From NCBI GenBank assembly GCA_018056145.1, contig JAGPGE010000174.1, positions 1 to 9,488 of the forward strand: a stretch of DNA of 9,488 nt, read 5' to 3'. A model generated the notes under the pieces. It did not search any database, was not told the DNA's origin, and saw only the letters and a list, made by a program, of their open reading frames with translations. Origin of the DNA: Armatimonadota bacterium. Lineage in GTDB: Bacteria; Armatimonadota; Zipacnadia; Zipacnadales; JABUFB01. The translations under genes and the position numbers were made by a program. This document shows positions 1 to 5,467 of the stretch, piece after piece; position 1 is the stretch's first letter; the number at the start of each line of letters is the position of its first letter.

Positions 1-833
1 GAGTAATCCCGCGCCATGCTGCCCTCGGGGGTGGTGATATGCAGGTCATGCGGCAGCAGGTCGGCCTGAAGCATGCCCCGGGTCCCGAGAACCTGCAGGG
101 CGAAGTCAATATCGCCAGGATAGTTGTCGGGCAGCGCCCAGGAGCTTTCAAGGAAGACGCCCGTGCCCGATTCCGTCCACGCGAGACAGGTCACGAGGTC
201 CGGCACGCCCGGTGCGTGTTGGGCGACGCGACCCAGTGCCGACCGGGCATGGACGACTGCCAGATTCTCCCCCAGCAGCCATGTCACCAGGTCCACGCAG
301 TGAGACAGCAGGAACCAGACGGGGGACGTTTGCTCAAGCCACGGGAGCGTGAAGGTCTTCCCGATGCGCTCATTCAGGCGCACGTCCACGTGCTGGACTC
401 GGCCCAGTTCCTCATCTTGCAGGGCCTGCCGAATCCGCCGCACGTTGGACCGGTGCCGGTTGCCGAAGTTGACCATGAAGGGCACGCCGGCGGCTGCAGC
501 GGCCTCCACGATCTGGTCGGCGTCAGCAATCGTCGTGGCAAGGGGCTTTTCGCACAGAACCGCGCAGCCTGCTGCCAGACTGTCGCAGACCGGCGCGCAG
601 TGGGCGAAGTCGGGCGTCGCCACGACCACGGCATCCAGGCCCCCCGCGGCAAGCATCGCGGCGTGGTCGGGAAAATGGGTGGGAATCGACCACTGGTCGG
701 CGAATGGCTCCAGACGCGACGGGTCAAGATCGCAGACAGCGTGCAGAACCGCGGTCTCGCAGGCTGACAGCACCCGCGCGTAGTGGGCGCCCATGACCCC
801 GCATCCAACGAGTCCGACGCGGACTGTGCTCAT
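1..833 (-). CDS. Gfo/Idh/MocA-family NAD(P)-dependent oxidoreductase (3' end cut off)
   Basis: About 277 residues are visible; the C-terminus lies beyond the window. Members of this family oxidise or reduce sugars, inositols and amino-sugars with NAD(P) in the cytoplasm. Visible features are an N-terminal Rossmann fold (beta strand VRVGLVG, then the dinucleotide motif G-C-G-V-M-G at residues 10-15), the strand DAVVVATPD at 67-75, the family signature E95-K96-P97 (usual catalytic lysine 96), and H178-C-V-D181 in LSHCVDLVTWLLG, the H-x-x-D motif of the second domain. The ATG at 833 has a GGAGG ribosome binding site (841-845 on the plus strand) 7 nt upstream. The gene follows the pseudokinase gene on the same strand after 73 nt, so it is probably the last visible gene of the operon. 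The substrate cannot be told from sequence. Family assignment is firm. Confidence 0.93.
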   Translation of the reverse strand, partial: MSTVRVGLVGCGVMGAHYARVLSACETAVLHAVCDLDPSRLEPFADQWSIPTHFPDHAAMLAAGGLDAVVVATPDFAHCAPVCDSLAAGCAVLCEKPLATTIADADQIVEAAAAAGVPFMVNFGNRHRSNVRRIRQALQDEELGRVQHVDVRLNERIGKTFTLPWLEQTSPVWFLLSHCVDLVTWLLGENLAVVHARSALGRVAQHAPGVPDLVTCLAWTESGTGVFLESSWALPDNYPGDIDFALQVLGTRGMLQADLLPHDLHITTPEGSMARDY

Positions 834-836
834 CGT

Positions 837-868
837 GATGCCTCCATCTGGGGGATTTGCGAGGCATC
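837..868 (-). promoter_or_regulatory. Stem covering the oxidoreductase ribosome binding site
   Basis: In the minus-strand RNA, GATGCCTC (868..861) and GAGGCATC (844..837) are perfect 8-bp complements around a 16-nt loop. The 3' arm contains four of the five bases of the GGAGG Shine-Dalgarno, 7 nt before the ATG at 833. A second weaker stem lies just upstream (TGAGT/ACTCA at 872-876 and 888-892, or CGCCT/AGGCG at 868-872 and 883-887). The pairing is seen in the sequence; a regulatory role is inference. Confidence 0.4.
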
Positions 869-906
869 GCCTGAGTGGCGAGAGGCGACTCACCAACCTC
901 ATGCGG

Positions 907-2388
907 CTATGTGGACGGTCCCCGGCTCTCGAAAGACGCGCCTTCGAGGAAGCGCAGGCGGGTGACGCCGCCGTCCCAGTGAGTGATATTCAGGCCCATG
1001 CCCGCCGCCGATCCCGGCTGCAGATCACCAACTGTAGCCAGATCCCGTATCTCGCGGGCCGCTACCTGCGCGATGGTCCTCATGCTCTGCGCATCGTGGC
1101 AGATGATCTCGTTCTCGTTCACCAGCGCGTAGCACCGAAGCTGGGACCGGGTCACCCCGAGTGCCAGCGCGACCCAGCCGCCGGCGATTAGGAACGCGAG
1201 GGGAACGGCAATACTGACAATCCTGCGCATCCCCGGGTCCAGCGGCGTCCCACGCAGGACGATGTCGGCCACCCACCACAGGACCACGAACAGCAGTGCC
1301 GAGCCTATCGCGGGAGCGATCCACGACGCGCCACCGCGGCGATATGGAAGCGTGAGGATGGCTTTCCCGCGCAGACCGGCCACGCTCTCGAGCCTGGTCT
1401 GCCCGATGTGCCGCTGCACACGGTGGATGGTTTCCTCCAGCACCCGATCCCCGGGATGGGTCCTCAGGCGCCCCTCGAGTTCCAGCACCCGGACCTCCAG
1501 CGCATTGATGTCGGCTCCGGTCAGGTCCTCAAGGTCGGCCAGCGAAGCCGCGCCGTCAGCGGGTGTCTCGCCTGCCCCTTGCGCCTCTCCCGTTCCCTCC
1601 GGCGTTTCTGGTTCGTCCGGCGCGGGCAACTCCTCGGCCAGAATCCTGCGCAGGAACTCCGCGGCCTCCTCGGCCGAGGCAGGCAGTTCACCCAGGTTGA
1701 GGATCCTATCGGGGGTCTCCGCGGCCACTGACTCGCTAGGGGAGGCCGCAGGCTTGCCGGCGATCAGCCAGGCCAGAAGATGCCGGACTGCTGCCACATC
1801 GCCCTCGGAGGAGGGTTCTCCACCGGGACCCAGCACCTGGTCCGCGAAGGGCAGGCGCGCCAGGGCTTCCGCAGTGACAACGGCCTGCGTTCCGGTGTCC
1901 ACCAGGCAGACTGCGTCGTCCGTAACCACCACTGCTTCAGGGAGGATGACTCCGTGAGCCTGTCCGCGGGCATGCAGATCAGCCAGGCCTTCGAGGAGTT
2001 GCGCCGCGATTTCGGTGGCGTTGGGCCACGGGACCGGGCCTTCAGCCAGGTACCCGCTGACCGGCTGGCCCTCCGCGTCGTCGAAGATGATGTGCGGCCA
2101 GCCTACGTCGAAGTGAGCCTCCACCGGACGAATGATCGCGGGGTTGCCGATGATGCCCATATACCGGCCGATGCGCTGGTCGGCATCGGGCCGCAGAACC
2201 CCGGGCCGGAAGACCCGCACCCACGCCGTGCGACCGGTGACCACATGGCGAGCGCGCCATAGTTGTCCCAGTGCATCCTCGGCGGCGGGCTCCTCGAGGC
2301 GGTACTGCCTGAGTTCATCACCGCGTCCCGGCAGTACTTCGGACACCGAGATCACACCCCTCTTGCCCCCCGGCGATCGGTGTGTCAC
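907..2388 (-). CDS. Membrane-anchored pseudokinase (Ser/Thr kinase-like fold, two TM helices, possible PH-like tail)
   Basis: This 493-residue protein has a degenerate Hanks-type kinase fold at about 29-215. The lobe pattern is recognisable, but the VAxK-type strand reads AWVRVF (55-60, Arg for the ATP-binding Lys). The catalytic loop reads AHGVILPEAV (144-153), with Val147 where Asp is needed and no Lys or Asn at the usual later positions. Only the metal-binding D164-T-G survives. An acidic Pro/Glu/Ala-rich linker (about 253-282) leads to a predicted coiled coil (about 294-335), two transmembrane helices (about 355-378 and 389-412) and a soluble tail (418-485, with YALVNENEI and GLNITHWDGG) reminiscent of bacterial PH-like domains. 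It is probably an inner-membrane sensor or scaffold, not an active kinase. The GTG start at 2388 lacks a Shine-Dalgarno; GTG at 2355 or 2346 are alternatives. It lies 35 nt after the URO-D gene, suggesting co-transcription. Confidence 0.8.
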   Translation of the reverse strand: MTHRSPGGKRGVISVSEVLPGRGDELRQYRLEEPAAEDALGQLWRARHVVTGRTAWVRVFRPGVLRPDADQRIGRYMGIIGNPAIIRPVEAHFDVGWPHIIFDDAEGQPVSGYLAEGPVPWPNATEIAAQLLEGLADLHARGQAHGVILPEAVVVTDDAVCLVDTGTQAVVTAEALARLPFADQVLGPGGEPSSEGDVAAVRHLLAWLIAGKPAASPSESVAAETPDRILNLGELPASAEEAAEFLRRILAEELPAPDEPETPEGTGEAQGAGETPADGAASLADLEDLTGADINALEVRVLELEGRLRTHPGDRVLEETIHRVQRHIGQTRLESVAGLRGKAILTLPYRRGGASWIAPAIGSALLFVVLWWVADIVLRGTPLDPGMRRIVSIAVPLAFLIAGGWVALALGVTRSQLRCYALVNENEIICHDAQSMRTIAQVAAREIRDLATVGDLQPGSAAGMGLNITHWDGGVTRLRFLEGASFESRGPST

Positions 2389-2402
2389 TCGCGTGGACTG
2401 AC

Positions 2403-2415
2403 AGCAGAGGCTGCT
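2403..2415 (-). promoter_or_regulatory. Small intercistronic hairpin
   Basis: AGCAG-AGG-CTGCT forms a perfect 5-bp stem with a 3-nt loop between the URO-D stop codon (2424) and the pseudokinase start. No T-run follows, so it is a weak candidate for an mRNA stability or translation-spacing element. It may be chance. Confidence 0.2.
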
Positions 2416-2423
2416 CGCGACCC

Positions 2424-3413
2424 TCAGGGCACCTGGACCCCCGGCGCCGCGAGTTCAATGAAAGCGTCCAGCATGATGCGCTTCTTCTCGATGGGCACGC
2501 CGATGGCCGCGCCGTCGCCGTAGTCGCTCAGGACAAACCCGCCCTCGGGCGTGGACCAGTGCTCGATGAGCAGACGGGCTTCCTCGCGGATCTCCTCCGG
2601 GCCCTTGTATGGGAGGGTCATCTGGATATCGCACAGGCTCTCGAAGCAGATCTTGCCCCGGTAGCGCTGGCCCATCTCCTCAATTCCCAGGTTCGTGGGC
2701 TGCTGCAGGTTCACAAGGTCCAGGTCACAGTCGATCCACTCGCCCACGATGTCGTTCACGTGGCCGCACGAGTGCATCCAAGCGTGCATCCCGGCATCGT
2801 GAATTGCGGCGAATAGGCGCTTGTAGTAGGGCTTGAAGAACTCGCGGAACATGGGCAGGCTGGTGAAGGCCGCCTGCTGGGTACCCCAGTCGTCGGTCAT
2901 CGCGAAGCCGTGGATGCGCCCCCGGAATCGCTTGCCGATCTCCTGCGCCACCCCGATGGGGAAAGCGATCACGCGCTCGGCGAGTTCGTGGACCTTCGCG
3001 GGGTTCTCGTACAGGTCCACCAGAAGCTCCGACATCCCACGCATGTAATGCATGCGCTCGAAGAAGGTGAATCCGCAACCGACAATGACGTACTTGTCGC
3101 CAGCCTCGGCAAGGCGGGGTTCGATCGCGGCATAGCGGTTGTCGTCGTGGGGATCGGGGAAGGGGACCTCATCCAGCAGGTCCCAGGAGGTGAGATTGTG
3201 TCCGTGGGGCTGGCCCATGTTGGTGATGCCCTCGGGCGCCGGGGTCCAGACCACGCCCCATTCGTCAGCACGCGGGCAGACGGGCTCCCAACCCGCAGCC
3301 GGTTGCAGGCCCACGCCGAAGGTGTCATCCAGCCCCAGCGTGCCGAACCGGATGGGGATGCGCTCTGGGCCTCGGAACTCGATGGCGCGCGTGACGATCT
3401 CCCTGGATGTCAT
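2424..3413 (-). CDS. URO-D-fold methyltransferase-like protein 1
   Basis: This 329-residue cytoplasmic TIM-barrel protein belongs to the uroporphyrinogen decarboxylase superfamily (PF01208). It starts TSREIVTRAIEFRGPERIP; the usual MRQAGR arginine motif that binds porphyrinogen in HemE is missing, so heme synthesis is unlikely. It carries H214-S-C216-G, matching the His-x-Cys zinc ligands of MtaA/MtbA-type corrinoid:thiol methyltransferases. No cysteine is present in the C-terminal segment where those enzymes have their third ligand (here FVLSDYGDG, 293-301); C256 and C261 are the last ones. Other landmarks are DLVNLQQPTN (232-241) and CFESLCDIQ (256-264). The ATG at 3413 has a modest CAGG site 6 nt upstream. 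It follows the DUF2148 gene by 31 nt. The fold is clear; the reaction is unknown, with methyl transfer from a methylated substrate or corrinoid as the leading inference. Confidence 0.88.
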   Translation of the reverse strand: MTSREIVTRAIEFRGPERIPIRFGTLGLDDTFGVGLQPAAGWEPVCPRADEWGVVWTPAPEGITNMGQPHGHNLTSWDLLDEVPFPDPHDDNRYAAIEPRLAEAGDKYVIVGCGFTFFERMHYMRGMSELLVDLYENPAKVHELAERVIAFPIGVAQEIGKRFRGRIHGFAMTDDWGTQQAAFTSLPMFREFFKPYYKRLFAAIHDAGMHAWMHSCGHVNDIVGEWIDCDLDLVNLQQPTNLGIEEMGQRYRGKICFESLCDIQMTLPYKGPEEIREEARLLIEHWSTPEGGFVLSDYGDGAAIGVPIEKKRIMLDAFIELAAPGVQVP

Positions 3414-3444
3414 TGGGTACCTGCCCGATCGGTTGCCGCTGTCG

Positions 3445-3978
3445 CTACTTGCGGTCGAAGAAGATGTTCTTGCCCTTCACAGACAGCGGGATGCCGTGAG
3501 CGATCTTCACATCCGGCCCGAGCAGGCCGATGTTCACGGCGCTGATGCCGATAGTGTACATGATTCGGCAGTCGACGCGACAGTCCGCCGCAACACTGGC
3601 GGCGCTTCCCAGGGCAATTCCCAGGTCGCCGGCATTGTACGAACAGCGCGCCTCGGCTTTCGCGCACTCCTCGCAGCCACTGAAGCCGCAGAGATTGCAG
3701 CCCGGAATACCCAGGCGCTGCAGGCGGGTGCCGATGATGACGCAGGCTTCTGCATTGCGCAGGTTGTCGGCGTCGCGGGTGAAGAAGGGCGCGTTGACCT
3801 GCTCGCCATAGCGCTTCATCTCGGCCATGAGGCGGTCTTTCTCGGGGCCTTCGGTGAGGATCGCGGTGACGATGTTGTCGGCGCCGCGTGCCTTGGGCGC
3901 GGTTCGCGCAGCGGCGCACATACGGCGAGCGACTTCGAGTACAGCGTCGAGCTCATGGTCGCGGTCAATAGTGAGCAT
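3445..3978 (-). CDS. DUF2148 ferredoxin-like iron-sulfur protein
   Basis: This 177-residue protein matches the DUF2148/COG4739 family of uncharacterised Cys-rich proteins from anaerobes. The N-terminal part (VLEVARRMCAAARTAPKARG, 13-32) is the typical opening. The core holds C94-x2-C97-x4-C102-x2-C105-x6-C112 and then C133-x3-C137, enough ligands for at least one iron-sulfur cluster. The C-terminal segment TIGISAVNIGLLGPDVKIAH (142-161) is also family-like. No signal peptide is seen, so it should be cytoplasmic. I chose ATG 3978, 12 nt after AAGGAG (plus strand 3991-3996), because the in-frame ATG at 3988-3990 directly abuts that site; an upstream start at 4017 is possible but not needed. It heads the operon with URO-D-like protein 1, suggesting a redox or electron-transfer partner. 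No biochemical function of the family is known to me. Confidence 0.88.
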   Translation of the reverse strand: MLTIDRDHELDAVLEVARRMCAAARTAPKARGADNIVTAILTEGPEKDRLMAEMKRYGEQVNAPFFTRDADNLRNAEACVIIGTRLQRLGIPGCNLCGFSGCEECAKAEARCSYNAGDLGIALGSAASVAADCRVDCRIMYTIGISAVNIGLLGPDVKIAHGIPLSVKGKNIFFDRK

Positions 3979-4069
3979 GAAAGGTATCATCTCCTTGTTT
4001 CGAGGTGGGGGCCGCAATCGACCAGTTCGCGCAGATGGCTTTGGGGCGCCTCATCACCCGCATGGGCCC

Positions 4070-4123
4070 CGTCACGGGCGCAGAACGCCTTTCCATCTCG
4101 ATCCCGTGACGCCGGAAAGACGC
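4070..4123 (-). promoter_or_regulatory. Interleaved stems, candidate pseudoknot or switch in operon leader
   Basis: Read as minus-strand RNA, stem A pairs GCGUCUUUCC (4123..4114) with GGAAAGGCGU (4094..4085), 10 bp including two G-U pairs. Stem B pairs CGUCACGGG (4111..4103) with CCCGUGACG (4078..4070), 9 perfect bp. The arm order is A5', B5', A3', B3', with connectors of 2, 8 and 6 nt, which is H-type pseudoknot topology. The two wobble pairs work only in RNA of the minus strand, the sense of the operon. The 3' end is 91 nt upstream of the DUF2148 start. Arms are seen directly; folding and regulation are inference. Confidence 0.45.
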
Positions 4124-4141
4124 CGCCAATTCATCATCATA

Positions 4142-4155
4142 GCCGCGCACGCGGC
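4142..4155 (-). promoter_or_regulatory. GC-rich hairpin in the operon leader
   Basis: GCCGCG-CA-CGCGGC is a perfect inverted repeat (as RNA, a 5-bp stem with a 4-nt loop). It lies just upstream of the interleaved stems at 4070-4123 and may be part of the same structured leader. No T-run follows, so it is not a standard terminator. Confidence 0.3.
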
Positions 4156-4236
4156 GCTGTTCCACCTTGGGGGAATGTAGCCGACACTGCGGGCAAGCCC
4201 CCCGAAACCCACCGCAAGGACTCGGGGGCGGGCATC

Positions 4237-4254
4237 CCGCCGGCCGGCCGGCGG
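4237..4254. repeat. Perfect 18-bp GC palindrome with flanking GGCATC repeats
   Basis: CCGCCGGCCGGCCGGCGG equals its own reverse complement. It is flanked by direct copies of GGCATC at 4231-4236 and 4253-4258 (the second overlaps the palindrome end by two bases). It lies 66 nt beyond the hydrolase stop codon and upstream of the DUF2148 operon. It could be an operator, or the stem of a transcript end signal for the hydrolase gene, though no T-run follows on either strand. Confidence 0.4.
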
Positions 4255-4320
4255 CATCGACCTCACCCGTGGCCGGGCCTGCGCATTGCGTGGTTGGTCC
4301 GCGCCGCGGTCCCACCCCAT

Positions 4321-5304
4321 CTATTCGGCCCCAGTGAACACGAGAAGCTCCCGCACCGGCGTGTCGTCGCTCCAGGTCCCCATGAACCGCTGCTCGGGGG
4401 TGTCTCCCAGGGCGAACTCCGTATTCTGTCCCCGGAACGCGCTATCCGCCAGTCCATCAAAGAGTTTCCAGCACGCGAAGTAGTCGAGGGCGTTCACCTG
4501 CAGGCCGCTTCCCAGTTGCCCGGTGGGGAACCGCCTGTCCGCGATCAGCTCCGGACGGCCGTGGTCGTCGCTGTGCGCAGTCACCAGGTTCTTGTTGGTC
4601 CAGGGCACCGCGGAAGCTTCGTCCAGCAGCCGCCGCGCGAGCCGTTTCTCCTCAACACTCGCGCTTTCCCCCAGGAGGCAGACCAGAACCGTCTCGCAGG
4701 AGATGGCTTCCAGGTCCCACAGAGGTACTTCCCGCCGCGGGTCTTGCGTGCCTGCGTGCTCGGGCCAGACACACAGGACGGCCTTCGCCTGCGGTATGCC
4801 GAGTTCGGACCATCCTGCCGCGAGATTTGCCGCGATTGCCGCGCCTTCACCGTGTCCGGCCAGCGCGAACTGCCCTTCGGCGGGCTTCACGGCCTCTGCG
4901 GTGCGCAGGCGGGTGAGTGCAAGGGCGATGGCTCTGGCGGCATTGCGAGTGAAATCGCCGGGCGGAGTGCGCGGGCCTGACTGGTATGCGGGGAACACCA
5001 CGGCGTTCCCGCGCCTCGCGAGATGATTGATCCACGCGCCATATGTGTTGGGGTCCAGTTCCATCGCGCCATGGATGAGCGCGACCACCGGGCACTCCGC
5101 CGGGCGCGGTTCAGCGGGGATGAAAAGCCAGAATGCGTCTCCACCCCGGCCGAAACACTCGCTGGTGTAGGCGGCGTGGGCGTAATCGCTGCCGCCCGGT
5201 CCGCTGGCAGGCTGCCCCGGCGGCTCAGGCGGCTCCTGAGCCCACGATCTCGGGGCGGCCGACAGCAGCAGTGCGGCCCAAGCGAGCCTGGCGGTCAGTA
5301 CCAT
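4321..5304 (-). CDS. Secreted alpha/beta-hydrolase-like protein with Gly at the nucleophile position
   Basis: This 327-residue protein opens with a signal peptide (MVLTARLAWAALLLSAAPRSWAQ, likely cut after residue 23), so it is exported. An alpha/beta-hydrolase fold is suggested by strand PVVALIHGAME (72-82, oxyanion-type HGA), NAVVFPAYQSG (100-110) and the nucleophile elbow QFALAGHGEGAAIAANLAAG (145-164). The elbow reads G150-H-G152-E-G154: the expected serine of G-x-S-x-G is glycine (codon GGT, one base from AGT Ser). It may be inactive, use another residue, or bind rather than cleave. Possible remaining histidines are H244 and H248 in AHSDDHGRPE. The ATG at 5304 is 8 nt after GGAGG (5313-5317); the ATG at 5310 is too close to it. 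A longer frame upstream overlaps the opposite URO-D gene and is rejected. Its role with the neighbours is unclear. Confidence 0.85.
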   Translation of the reverse strand: MVLTARLAWAALLLSAAPRSWAQEPPEPPGQPASGPGGSDYAHAAYTSECFGRGGDAFWLFIPAEPRPAECPVVALIHGAMELDPNTYGAWINHLARRGNAVVFPAYQSGPRTPPGDFTRNAARAIALALTRLRTAEAVKPAEGQFALAGHGEGAAIAANLAAGWSELGIPQAKAVLCVWPEHAGTQDPRREVPLWDLEAISCETVLVCLLGESASVEEKRLARRLLDEASAVPWTNKNLVTAHSDDHGRPELIADRRFPTGQLGSGLQVNALDYFACWKLFDGLADSAFRGQNTEFALGDTPEQRFMGTWSDDTPVRELLVFTGAE

Positions 5305-5316
5305 CAGCATCACCTC

Positions 5317-5338
5317 CCACCATGTTGGACATCGGTGG
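5317..5338 (-). promoter_or_regulatory. Hairpin abutting the hydrolase ribosome binding site
   Basis: In minus-strand RNA, CCACC-G-ATGT pairs with ACAT-GGTGG around a CCA loop: 9 bp with one bulged G. Its last base is the first G of the GGAGG Shine-Dalgarno (5317-5313). Such placement can tune translation initiation or protect the 5' end; no evidence beyond the pairing is available. Confidence 0.35.
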
Positions 5339-5366
5339 CTTGATTCCTGCATTCCCATGGCGGATG

Positions 5367-5378
5367 GCCACCCGTGGC
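5367..5378. promoter_or_regulatory. Candidate operator in divergent promoter region
   Basis: GCCAC-CC-GTGGC is a perfect 5+5 inverted repeat in the 163-nt region between the divergent hydrolase (start 5304) and URO-D-like gene 2 (start 5468). A shorter TCTCG-CT-CGAGA lies at 5391-5402. Promoters for both genes should be here, but I could not identify convincing -35/-10 boxes. Confidence 0.25.
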
Positions 5379-5467
5379 AGGTGATCGCCGTCTCGCTCGA
5401 GAATAGCGCGGTCAAAGACCCTGGCGTGCCTGAGTTCATGCGCACGCCCGCAAGGAGAATCCCGCCG

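Larger units (their letters stand above)
3979..4320 (-). other. Gene-free 342-nt region with structured leader of the DUF2148 operon
   Basis: I see no convincing gene here. Open frames on the minus strand have lower third-position G/C than the neighbours and no good ribosome binding site; one (about 4170 to 3965) has a mildly protein-like stretch and could be a decayed gene end. The stretch contains an 18-bp palindrome (4237-4254), a GCCGCG/CGCGGC hairpin (4142-4155), interleaved stems (4070-4123) and the AAGGAG site. No clear -35/-10 pair or known riboswitch consensus was recognised; a cobalamin riboswitch was looked for because of the URO-D partner and not found. Confidence 0.5.

Noticed and set aside
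39..767. 242-codon plus-strand open frame
   Set aside because: The opposite strand encodes the Gfo/Idh/MocA oxidoreductase with GxGxxG, EKP and HxxD motifs.
3979..4236. Cobalamin riboswitch upstream of the URO-D operon
   Set aside because: Expected from a possible corrinoid context, but no B12-box-like sequence or matching core was found on the minus strand.
3139..4980. 613-codon plus-strand open frame
   Set aside because: It runs antisense through parts of three well-supported minus-strand genes and a noncoding region; the protein has no coherent domain.
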